Shown here: positions 1 through 5,415 of the stretch, piece by piece
Layout of the letters: each line of letters opens with the position of its first letter
Position numbering within the stretch: position 1 is the first letter of the stretch
NCBI GenBank assembly: GCA_023150835.1
Contig: JAKLKB010000212.1
Location: 1-5,826 of the forward strand
Length of the DNA stretch: 5,826 bases
Source of the DNA: Myxococcota bacterium
GTDB lineage: Bacteria > Myxococcota_C > UBA6777
Direction: 5' to 3'
The notes under the pieces: generated by a model
Database searches by the model: none
What the model saw: only the letters and a program-made list of their open reading frames with translations
Told to the model about the DNA's origin: nothing
Program-made: the position numbers and the translations under genes

Positions 1-2096
1 CCCTCCCCTTCGAAGAGATCACACCTCATCCCTTTACCATCCCCCCTCAAACTCCCTACCGCATCCATCCCGTCAAAACACCCGCCCCCTTTTACACTCC
101 CTTCCCCAAAACCTCCACCACAACTCCCTCTTCTTCGACCTCTTCGACCTCTTCGGCCTCTTCCACACTTCCTCGTGGTTCCGCATCTTCCGCATCTTCC
201 GCATCTTCTGCATCTTCTGCATCTTCTGCGAGCACACCGCCAGTCTCGACAACAAAAACACCGGTGGCTCCCTTTGATCCGCCTTCTTCGATGCCGAGAC
301 TCCCCAAACAAGGGTCTGTTCTGCCTCTCAGCGCTACGTCTCCCGCCATCCATCGCTCTTTTCGATGGCTTGGTGCGTCAAGCGTATTCCTTTTCTGTTT
401 TGGTCTGGCGCTTTGGTACATCCCTGTGTTTCAAAGCAAGCCCCTCCCAAAGTCGCCCGCACACACAGCGCCCCTTGCCGCCGTTCCTCCACGTGCGCTC
501 TCTGTCTGCCTTCAGTCGCAATCCTATCCCCCTCAAGAACAATGGCTGCGTGGAAGCTGGATCAACGCCCTTCAACAACAACCCCGCGTCATGGCGCGCC
601 TACTCGAACAACCCGCGCTGCGCGAAGATGTGCTTGCACTTCTCCAAAACCATCGCCTGCCCAACGCCATCTCGCGGGCCGCCCCCACACACACGCTTTC
701 TCCCTTTCATCGGGTCATCCGCGCCCGACTGTTCTTGCGGATGGCCCACTTCCACCGCAAAAATTATGACCTCGCCCTCCAATATCACGAGGCCGTCTAC
801 ACCCGCCGCCTTCAACAAGTCCAACCCACCCAACTGGGCCGCTACTTCCATTACTACCTTGGCCGCCTACGCTGTCTCCAAGGACAACGCGAACAAGCCG
901 TCGCCGCCCTCCAAGATGCCCTCCAACAGCCCGATTCACCGCGCAAAGAACGCATCAAAGCGTGGTTGATCGCTTGTCAACCCCAACCCAGCCCCCCCCA
1001 ACAGATCGCCGCCCAACTCGCCAAGCTGGACTTTTCACAAGATCCCGAAGGATGGGCTGAATGGATCTTTTTGCACCACCATCTCGATCTCCCCGCCCAA
1101 ACTTCACCGCATCTCCAAACCCAACGCACGCAACTCTATGCCCGCGTTTGGCAACAGCAACCCGTCCACTGGCCCCACACATGGCAAAGCCACCCCATCG
1201 ATCAAGAAACCATCGAAGAACAAGGTATCCGCTCGACCATCGACTACTACGATCCTGTGGTCTTCTTGGTCATGGCCGACGCTTACGCACAAAACGCGCT
1301 TCGCCTGCTCAAAGACGCCTCAGATCAAGATCGCTATGCTGCATTTTGGCGTGCTCATGCGTTTGATCTCTTGCGAAAACGCTCCCAAGCCTTGGCGCAA
1401 TGGACTCAGTTTCTCGACGCTCCACCCCAACAGATCCAATGGGAATATCTTCTGTTTTCGCACCGCCACACACCCGCATTCTTGCGAGACGAGGCCTGTT
1501 ATCACACAGCCCTCGCTGTCGGCAGCACCAACCCCGATACCGCCCACTCCATCCTTCACCGACTCGCTTATGCGCCCTTCCCTACGCGTGCGCTCGCAGG
1601 ACTCGGTATGTTGCACCTCCGCTATCAAGAACAGGCCGCTTATGACTGGCTTTTGCAAGGCGTTCAATTCGCCGAAAAAGAACGCTCGCGATTGCGCCTT
1701 CGGTTTGAACATGCCGTACAACGGGCCTCTTCCGCCGAAGAAGATCAACAAGCTCGCACACTCCAACAACTTCAACTCGATCACTATGCCGTCGGTTCCC
1801 TTTATGTCTGGGGCAGCATCGGAGCCGTGTTGAAAAAAGAGCCCGCCCTTGCTTCGCGTTGGATGGAACGCTTGCATCACAAAGACGAACCCTACCGATT
1901 GGCGGGACTCAATGAACCCTTGCATTTTGCTTGGACTGCACACACCTACACACACGCCGGAAATCTCGCCGTCGCAACGCTCTTTTTTGCGCAAAACCGC
2001 GAAGCCCATCCCGCCCTCACACAACTTTGGTCGCTCGTTCGCCTCTGGCGCATCTTCGAAGGTATGCAAACGCATCCCACCATCAAAGGCGGATAA
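1..2096 (+). CDS. Single-pass membrane protein with Ser/Thr/Pro-rich linker and C-terminal helical-repeat (TPR-like) domain; 5' end outside the window
   Basis: The frame read from position 3 has no stop until TAA at 2094-2096, giving 697 residues in the window. The first in-frame start codons are GTG 264 and ATG 291. Neither has a Shine-Dalgarno sequence, and the codons before them read as a sensible Pro/Ser/Thr-rich linker, so I place the true start left of the window. In window numbering, residues 1-40 are Pro-rich, 40-77 are SST/SSA repeats, and 123-143 form one hydrophobic segment after basic residues (RSFRW). That predicts a cytoplasmic N-terminus and an exported C-terminus. The rest is Gln-rich and helical, with TPR-like stretches such as YFHYYLGRLRCLQGQ. 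Kinase-linker-TM-TPR proteins of Myxococcota share this layout, but no kinase motif is in the window, so a Hanks-type kinase is only a guess. Repeat copy A follows 40 nt after the stop. Confidence 0.8.
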   Translation, partial: LPFEEITPHPFTIPPQTPYRIHPVKTPAPFYTPFPKTSTTTPSSSTSSTSSASSTLPRGSASSASSASSASSASSASTPPVSTTKTPVAPFDPPSSMPRLPKQGSVLPLSATSPAIHRSFRWLGASSVFLFCFGLALWYIPVFQSKPLPKSPAHTAPLAAVPPRALSVCLQSQSYPPQEQWLRGSWINALQQQPRVMARLLEQPALREDVLALLQNHRLPNAISRAAPTHTLSPFHRVIRARLFLRMAHFHRKNYDLALQYHEAVYTRRLQQVQPTQLGRYFHYYLGRLRCLQGQREQAVAALQDALQQPDSPRKERIKAWLIACQPQPSPPQQIAAQLAKLDFSQDPEGWAEWIFLHHHLDLPAQTSPHLQTQRTQLYARVWQQQPVHWPHTWQSHPIDQETIEEQGIRSTIDYYDPVVFLVMADAYAQNALRLLKDASDQDRYAAFWRAHAFDLLRKRSQALAQWTQFLDAPPQQIQWEYLLFSHRHTPAFLRDEACYHTALAVGSTNPDTAHSILHRLAYAPFPTRALAGLGMLHLRYQEQAAYDWLLQGVQFAEKERSRLRLRFEHAVQRASSAEEDQQARTLQQLQLDHYAVGSLYVWGSIGAVLKKEPALASRWMERLHHKDEPYRLAGLNEPLHFAWTAHTYTHAGNLAVATLFFAQNREAHPALTQLWSLVRLWRIFEGMQTHPTIKGG
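132..227 (+). repeat. In-frame 9-bp tandem repeats encoding Ser-Ser-Thr/Ala
   Basis: Two blocks of 9-mers lie in the linker of the gene above. At 132-167 there are four units of the type tcttcgacc (SST, SST, SSA, SST). At 183-227 there are five units of gcatcttc[c/t], all encoding ASS. A short non-repeat stretch encoding LPRG lies between them. Because the unit is a multiple of three, copy-number change would alter linker length without breaking the frame. The repeat phase matches the reading frame, which supports this stretch being coding. Confidence 0.85.
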
Positions 2097-2135
2097 CGCC
2101 CGATTGACGAGCGATAACATCAACGCATCGAATGG

Positions 2136-2262
2136 TGTTTGTGGGGTTCCACCCCACGCCCCGCAAGGGAGCTTTGCCCCCTTGACCCCGTATTGGCGAA
2201 GCGATCACAGGCTTTTCACACAAACAACACTGTCGCTTGAAAGGCCGCGAACACGGCTTTTC
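2136..2262 (-). repeat. Repeat family copy A (short form, inverted relative to B and C)
   Basis: The reverse complement of this stretch matches the left part of copy B. Shared blocks are aaaagccgtgttc, ttcaagcg, the cgccaa...ggggtcaaggg core, and cccttgcgggg followed by gtgggg. It then jumps straight to ccccacaaacac, the sequence at the right end of copy B. The ~250-bp centre of B is absent and a small hairpin replaces it (gtggggt 2141-2147, accccac 2151-2157). A second hairpin is caaggg 2164-2169 with cccttg 2179-2184. Read on the plus strand, the element begins 40 nt after the stop of the upstream gene and ends with a terminator-like stem. Confidence 0.85.
2240..2261 (+). terminator. Terminator-like hairpin at the end of repeat copy A
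   Basis: aaaggccg (2240-2247) pairs with cggctttt (2254-2261) across a six-base loop. That gives eight pairs, one of them a G-U wobble, and the 3' arm ends in four T. It faces the direction of the upstream gene and lies 58 bp before the next start codon. The T-run is short and part of the stem, so it may be a weak terminator. The same GCCG/CGGC stem recurs at the matching end of copy B with a longer T-run. Confidence 0.45.
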
Positions 2263-2302
2263 TGATAACCACGTCGCTTCTGTCTATCGAACAGATGCGT
2301 TG

Positions 2303-2309
2303 AAGGAGA
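2303..2309 (+). promoter_or_regulatory. Ribosome binding site of the 372-aa gene
   Basis: AAGGAGA lies 10 nt before ATG 2320. This fixes the start of the following gene. No convincing -35/-10 pair is visible in the ~55 bp between the repeat A hairpin and this site. Confidence 0.8.
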
Positions 2310-2319
2310 TGTTTCTGTT

Positions 2320-3438
2320 ATGAGCGAATATCAATATTACGAATTTCGTTGCGTGGATCGCTCCCTAAGCGCCAAGGAACAAAAAGAGATTGCGGAGCTT
2401 TCGAGCCGAGCGGAGGTCAATTCTTCTACAGCTTCATTCGTTTACAGCTACAGCGATTTTCCTGGCGACACAGAGGAACTCATGCTGGAGTATTTCGATA
2501 TGATGCTGTACATGGCCAACTGGGGGTCAAGGGAAGTGATGTTTCGCCTTCCTCGCGAATTCGTCGATACAGAGCAAACGGAGCAGTACTGTGCAGTCGA
2601 AGAAATCGAGCAATCCATCGTTGAGGACTTTGTGTTGATCAAGATCAGTTTTCATGAAGAAGACCAAGGTTCATGGATTGATGGAGAAGGTTGGTTGGAG
2701 CGGATGCTCGATATCCGCCAAGAACTGCTCCAAGGCGATCTTCGGGTGTTGTATTTGGCTTGGCTGAAGGCGACAGGGGAGATCGTCGAGTACGAAAGCC
2801 CTGAAGATGATATGCTCGAACCTCCCGTCCCTGCGGGATTGGGAGAGCTTTCTCCTGCGCTAGAAGCCTTTGTTGAATTTGTGGATCTCGACATGGAATG
2901 GATCGAGGTGGCGGCAAAGAACAGCGAAAAACAGAAGAAAGAAGAACCGCAGCGGTTGGAGAGATGGATCGATCAAATGCCTGAAGCTGAGCAACGAGAT
3001 TTTCTCTTGCGGTTGAGTCGAGGAGAAGCCCATCTTTCGGCGGCCTTCAACAAGCGATTGCGTGCGTATGCCCCCCAAAGCGAGCAGCCCAAACAACCCA
3101 CCCAAAAGAGAAGAACCGTCAGCGAGATCGTCAAAGCCGCCGAGATATGGCGGGAAGAAAAACAAGAGCGAGAGAGACAAGAAAAAAGGCAAGCGCGCAT
3201 TCGAGAGCTAGATGCGTTGGCTGCAAAAGAAAAGAAAGCATGGGAGGAAGTAGACGCATGGATCGAAGAGAAAAAAAGTGCATCTTACGATAAGGCAGTG
3301 GCGCTTTTGCTCGATCTTCGAGATCTCGCTGCACATCGCGGAGATCCAAAAAGTTTCCAAGACCGGCTCGCTGTGATCCTCCAAACCTATCCGACCCGTT
3401 CCGCTCTTTTGAGGCGGATACATGCGGCGAAACTATAG
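2320..3438 (+). CDS. Conserved protein of unknown function, 372 aa (MSEYQYYEF family)
   Basis: A complete gene from ATG 2320 to TAG 3436-3438, with AAGGAGA 10 nt upstream. The N-terminus MSEYQYYEFR...DR and the following FPGDTEELMLEYFDMMLYMANWG block match a family I recall as a conserved hypothetical protein in Myxococcota, Actinomycetota and Cyanobacteria. I know no assigned reaction for it. Residues 1-170 are a mixed, acidic globular part ending in EPPVPAGLGELS. Residues 180-250 are helical. Residues 265-320 are highly charged, with EEKQERERQEKRQ typical of a coiled coil, and a short helical tail follows (LLLDLRDLAAHRG). There is no signal peptide or membrane segment, so it is probably cytoplasmic. 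It stands alone: the gene before ends in a terminator-like repeat and the gene after is convergent. No SWIM zinc-finger gene, a neighbour I vaguely associate with this family, lies in the window. Confidence 0.93.
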   Translation: MSEYQYYEFRCVDRSLSAKEQKEIAELSSRAEVNSSTASFVYSYSDFPGDTEELMLEYFDMMLYMANWGSREVMFRLPREFVDTEQTEQYCAVEEIEQSIVEDFVLIKISFHEEDQGSWIDGEGWLERMLDIRQELLQGDLRVLYLAWLKATGEIVEYESPEDDMLEPPVPAGLGELSPALEAFVEFVDLDMEWIEVAAKNSEKQKKEEPQRLERWIDQMPEAEQRDFLLRLSRGEAHLSAAFNKRLRAYAPQSEQPKQPTQKRRTVSEIVKAAEIWREEKQERERQEKRQARIRELDALAAKEKKAWEEVDAWIEEKKSASYDKAVALLLDLRDLAAHRGDPKSFQDRLAVILQTYPTRSALLRRIHAAKL

Positions 3439-3512
3439 AAGCGCAAAAGTTTCGACGAGAATAAGAGCCATACCGTCGGCCAAGCCCCCGTGATCGGAGT
3501 GGCGTAGTTGCC
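3439..3512. other. Unassigned spacer between the 372-aa gene and repeat copy B
   Basis: About 75 bp between the stop codon and the A-run that starts copy B. I see no open frame with coding character and no clear plus-strand terminator (no stem followed by T), so how the plus-strand gene ends its transcript is not evident. Confidence 0.4.
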
Positions 3513-3537
3513 AAAAAAAGCCGTGTTCTCGGCACTT
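3513..3537 (-). terminator. Terminator-like hairpin with T7 at the end of repeat copy B
   Basis: Read on the minus strand, GCCG (3533-3530), loop AGAACA, CGGC (3523-3520), then seven T (3519-3513). The perfect stem is only four GC pairs. It can be extended by a G-U and two A-U pairs past a bulged T. It is the only stem plus T-run downstream of the minus-strand sigma operon, though nearly 400 nt past its last stop codon, with the rest of copy B in between. It corresponds to the hairpin at 2240-2261 in copy A. Confidence 0.4.
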
Positions 3538-3617
3538 CAAGCGGCAGAGCCGTTGGTTTGAAACACCGTTGTTCTTCCGCCAAATATGGGGTCAAGGGGC
3601 GACAGTCCCTTGCGGGG

Positions 3618-3888
3618 TGTGGGGCGCTGCCCCATAGGCGCCTTGTTAAGGTGGAAACACCGGAGGGTCGAGGATGATCGCCGTTTCCTTTGTCGGCCCC
3701 CCCTCATTCCCCCCGTGAACGGGGGAAGTTGGAGCAGGCAAAGACGCTCTCTCGTGCAAACAGCGTGCGGCATGGAAACCCAAAACCTCGCTGACTCCGA
3801 CTTTCTCTCCCTCCCCTGTTCACGGTCTTTGGCCTCGGTGGGGGGCCGACAAGCGCTTAACCTAACGCCTATGGGGCAGCGCCCCACA
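3618..3888. repeat. Central segment of copy B bounded by a perfect 23-nt inverted repeat (MITE-like)
   Basis: The 23 bases at 3618-3640 are the exact reverse complement of 3866-3888. After four mismatches, GTTAAG 3645-3650 and CTTAAC 3856-3861 pair again. Each arm is itself a small palindrome (GGGGCGCTGCCCC). Nested inside is a perfect 11-nt inverted repeat, 3692-3702 with 3840-3850. Copy A lacks this segment. The centre encodes no protein I can support. The features fit a non-autonomous mobile insert or a large cruciform-forming element, but no target-site duplication was established. Confidence 0.6.
3709..3725. repeat. REP-like palindrome in copy B (C-run, GTGAAC, G-run)
   Basis: CCCCCCGTGAACGGGGG is near-palindromic, with arms CCCCCGT and ACGGGGG about a GA centre. 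Copy C has the same motif at 5699-5716 with symmetric six-base runs. A related motif in opposite orientation, CCCTCCCCTGTTCACGG, lies at 3809-3825, but its right arm has changed to GTCTTT in this copy. Confidence 0.65.
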
Positions 3889-3920
3889 AACACAAAACAA
3901 CTCAGCAAGAGATGCTTGTT

Positions 3921-4340
3921 TTAGTCGGAAGAAACAACCGAGGAAGATTCGGAAGAAGAAGGGAGCTTTTCGAGGATCACAGCGGTTCCATAGGCAAGGA
4001 TCTCTGCGGCTCCGCCCATCAGCATACTTGTGGTGAGATGTGTCCCGATTACAGCGTTTGCGCCGAGTTGAACGGCTTGTTCGACCATCCGATCCAGCGC
4101 TTGTTCGCGGCTTTCGGCCATCAGTTTGGTGTATTCGAGGATCTCTCCGCCTGCGATGTTCCGCAGCACAGCGAGGATATCGACGCCGATATTGCGGGCG
4201 CGGATGGTGTTTCCACGCACAAAGCCGAGGACTTTCTTGATGCGGTAGCCTTCGACGTGTTCGATGGTGGTCAAGAGGAGTTCGTGTCGGAACCCCGTGG
4301 TTGCCCCTGTCTTGGACTTGATCAAGTGTTTTTCTTTCAC
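3921..4340 (-). CDS. YbjQ/UPF0145 (DUF74) family protein, 139 aa
   Basis: The start is GTG 4340-4338, preceded by GGGAGA at a 7-nt spacing and overlapping the TGA of the gene before it (GTGA). The frame is open upstream to 4523, but that part overlaps the preceding gene and lies outside the family. From residue 20 on, the protein shows YbjQ family hallmarks: a VLGFVRGN strand, RARNIGVDILA, the NIAGGEILEY turn, an AESREQALDRMVEQA helix, LGANAVIG, and EILAYGTAV near the end. The family is small and soluble. It is often annotated as heavy-metal-binding, but its function is not well established. A Ser-rich tail (SSSESSSVVSSD) extends past the usual end, and the protein is slightly longer than the ~105-aa E. 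coli YbjQ. It is the last gene of the sigma/anti-sigma operon, so it is probably made with them. Repeat copy B follows directly. Confidence 0.9.
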   Translation of the reverse strand: MKEKHLIKSKTGATTGFRHELLLTTIEHVEGYRIKKVLGFVRGNTIRARNIGVDILAVLRNIAGGEILEYTKLMAESREQALDRMVEQAVQLGANAVIGTHLTTSMLMGGAAEILAYGTAVILEKLPSSSESSSVVSSD

Positions 4341-4780
4341 TGGTCGATCTCCCGATATGGATCGTGTTGCAGACCGCGCACACGAAAAAATAGAACACGC
4401 GCCAACAGCGCAAAGACGCCGATCCCCATCAATCCCACCCCAAGTTTGAGCAACACAGGGACTTTGGGATCGGCCATCAGATGATACCCGCCAAATGCAA
4501 AAAAGATCAGCGCCCCCAAACATAACAACAACAAAGCCACACCGTCAAAGCGTCGGATCGTTGGCGTCGGGCGGATCGGCTCGATCAGAGCCTGCGAGAG
4601 GATGCGCTGGCGAAGACCATCCGTCGATGCCTTGATCGCAAGAAAATCGTCCAACGCGGCCTGTTCTTCGGGATGTTCGAGAAGATAAGCATCCAGTTCT
4701 TTTTGTTCGAGCGCCGATATCCGACCATCCACCGCTTTCATGATCAGTGCTTCATAGTATTCTTGTGTTTGTTTTGTCAT
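4337..4780 (-). CDS. Putative anti-sigma factor-like membrane protein, two TM segments, 147 aa
   Basis: ATG 4780-4778 overlaps the sigma factor stop (ATGA), with a purine-rich AAGAGAG a few nucleotides upstream. Residues 5-60 form a cytoplasmic helical region resembling the N-terminus of anti-sigma factors (MKAVDGRISALEQKELDAYL, then HPEEQAAL). The zinc-binding HxxxCxxC motif of the ZAS class is absent: no cysteines sit at the expected place. Two hydrophobic segments follow at about residues 81-102 and 109-132, joined by a short loop (ADPKVP), and then a short charged tail ends DPYREIDQ. Both ends are predicted cytoplasmic. By family logic and position directly after an ECF sigma gene, it should bind and restrain that sigma factor at the membrane. 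This is inferred from context, because the sequence match is weak. A small membrane protein of other function remains possible. Confidence 0.75.
   Translation of the reverse strand: MTKQTQEYYEALIMKAVDGRISALEQKELDAYLLEHPEEQAALDDFLAIKASTDGLRQRILSQALIEPIRPTPTIRRFDGVALLLLCLGALIFFAFGGYHLMADPKVPVLLKLGVGLMGIGVFALLARVLFFRVRGLQHDPYREIDQ
4348..4353 (-). promoter_or_regulatory. Ribosome binding site that fixes the GTG start of the YbjQ-type gene
   Basis: GGGAGA lies 7 nt before GTG 4340, inside the end of the preceding gene. It favours this start over any codon further upstream in the same open frame, and it fits translational coupling through the GTGA overlap. Confidence 0.75.
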
Positions 4781-5304
4781 GCGTTTTTCTCTCTTCTCAG
4801 GTCATCCAACCGAAACTGCGGATCATGAAGCAGCACTTTGCGCAGCGCCTGACGCGCACGATAAAGCCGACTCATCACCGTCCCCACAGGGCATCCGAGG
4901 ATATCGGCGATCTCCTCGTAGCTGAGATCTTGAAAGTGCCGTAGTTCGAGGATATCGCGCATCTCTTCGGGGAGTTGAGCGATGGCGTGGTTGATCGCGG
5001 TATGTTGTTCGTGTGCAGCCAGACGCGATTCTGCCGAAGAGTCGGAAGAGATCGCTTCGGAGAATTGTTCTTGTGGGGCGTGTTTGCGCTGACGCAGACG
5101 ATCCAAGCAGTGATTTTTGAGGATGCGATAAAACCACGGATAAAAGGGCTGTGCAGGATCATACTTGTGCTGCGCAGCGAAGGCGCGTGCAGCGGCTTCT
5201 TGGCAAGCATCGCGGGATTCTTCGGCATCGCCAAGGATGCGAAATGCCGCGATATAGGCACGTTGCAAAGAAGAAGAGATCGCATGGTAAAGAAAGTCCG
5301 TCAT
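4777..5304 (-). CDS. ECF-type RNA polymerase sigma factor (sigma-70 family), 175 aa
   Basis: Complete from ATG 5304-5302 to TGA 4779-4777. Region 2 spans about residues 10-75: AAFRILGDAEESRDACQEA is the core-binding helix, and YPWFYRILKNHCLDRLRQRK carries the -10 recognition part. An acidic, Ser-rich linker follows (about 76-97). Region 4 is about 100-157, with LPEEMRDILELRHFQDLSYEEIA and then LGCPVGTVMSRLYRARQALR, the helix-turn-helix that contacts the -35 element. There is no region 1.1 or 3, and the length is typical of ECF factors. No good Shine-Dalgarno sequence precedes the ATG (GGCACACCC), which is unusual here. A later TTG at residue 13 has none either and would cut into region 2. It is the first gene of a three-gene overlapping operon, with an anti-sigma-like membrane protein next. 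A hairpin plus U-run sits 24 nt upstream of the start. Confidence 0.95.
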   Translation of the reverse strand: MTDFLYHAISSSLQRAYIAAFRILGDAEESRDACQEAAARAFAAQHKYDPAQPFYPWFYRILKNHCLDRLRQRKHAPQEQFSEAISSDSSAESRLAAHEQHTAINHAIAQLPEEMRDILELRHFQDLSYEEIADILGCPVGTVMSRLYRARQALRKVLLHDPQFRLDDLRREKNA

Positions 5305-5327
5305 GGGTGTGCCGTAGGTGAGGGGTC

Positions 5328-5371
5328 AAAAAAAACCACTTGCTCTTGCTGTACGCACAAAGAAGTGGTTT
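5328..5371 (-). terminator. Hairpin plus U8 in the leader of the sigma operon (terminator or attenuator)
   Basis: On the minus strand, AAACCACTT (5371-5363) pairs with AAGTGGTTT (5341-5333), and the T-run at 5335-5328 follows. Inside, CUUU-UGC pairs with GCAAGAG past one bulged G around a GUACA loop, so the stem is about 16 pairs long. The T-run ends 24 nt before the sigma start codon. No minus-strand gene is visible between here and repeat copy C, so it is either an attenuator of the operon or the terminator of an unseen transcript from the right. Confidence 0.6.
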
Positions 5372-5391
5372 ATTCCTTGCGCGGCCAAAGT

Positions 5392-5413
5392 GACGCACAA
5401 ACGCAGAGGGTTC
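5392..5413 (-). promoter_or_regulatory. Possible ECF-type promoter for the sigma operon
   Basis: On the minus strand, GAAC (5413-5410) and CGTC (5395-5392) resemble the AAC-type -35 and CGTC-type -10 of many ECF-dependent promoters, which would suggest self-activation. The 14-nt spacing is about two short of the usual value, so this is weak. A start site just downstream would place the hairpin at 5328-5371 in the leader RNA. Confidence 0.22.
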
Positions 5414-5415
5414 TC

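Larger units (their letters stand above)
3513..3893 (+). repeat. Repeat family copy B (long form) between convergent genes
   Basis: This stretch aligns with copy C along the whole length available. Exact shared runs include ttcaagcggcagag (3536-3549 / 5531-5544), a 21-nt run (3638-3658 / 5631-5651) and a 20-nt run (3750-3769 / 5741-5760). Its two outer parts match copy A in reverse complement. In minus orientation it starts 27-28 nt after the stop of the YbjQ-type gene and ends in a GCCG/CGGC stem with seven T. An open frame at 3586-3924 crosses it but looks non-coding. The element accounts for most of the 482-bp gap between genes. Confidence 0.9.

Noticed and set aside
175-969. 264-codon plus-strand frame overlapping the start of the TPR-like gene
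   Set aside because: It is Pro/Ser/Arg-rich shadow coding in a frame that conflicts with the continuous main frame and its in-phase 9-bp repeats.
1320-2123. 267-codon minus-strand open frame opposite the TPR-like gene
   Set aside because: The plus-strand frame is longer, continuous and shows TM and helical-repeat character. The minus frame is Gly/Arg/Ser-rich noise arising from the skewed coding strand.
2279-2295. Small inverted repeat TCTGT/ACAGA before the 372-aa gene as an operator
   Set aside because: Arms of five bases with a seven-base gap are expected by chance and nothing else supports it.
3586-3924. 112-codon open frame on the plus strand across repeat copy B
   Set aside because: It lies almost wholly in the repeat, its translation shows no domain or sensible composition, it has no ribosome binding site, and copy C does not preserve the frame.
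4341-4523. Upstream extension of the YbjQ-type gene to ATG 4523
   Set aside because: The 61 extra residues overlap the anti-sigma-like gene, have no family similarity, and the GTG at 4340 has a well-placed GGGAGA.
5324-5329. TTGACC hexamer on the minus strand as a -35 box for the sigma operon
   Set aside because: No -10-like hexamer occurs 16-18 bp downstream. That position falls at the start codon itself.
4975-5415. Plus-strand open frame running antisense to the sigma gene into the lipoprotein
   Set aside because: It is the shadow of the sigma factor gene. Only the part from ATG 5416 has a ribosome binding site and a recognisable signal sequence.
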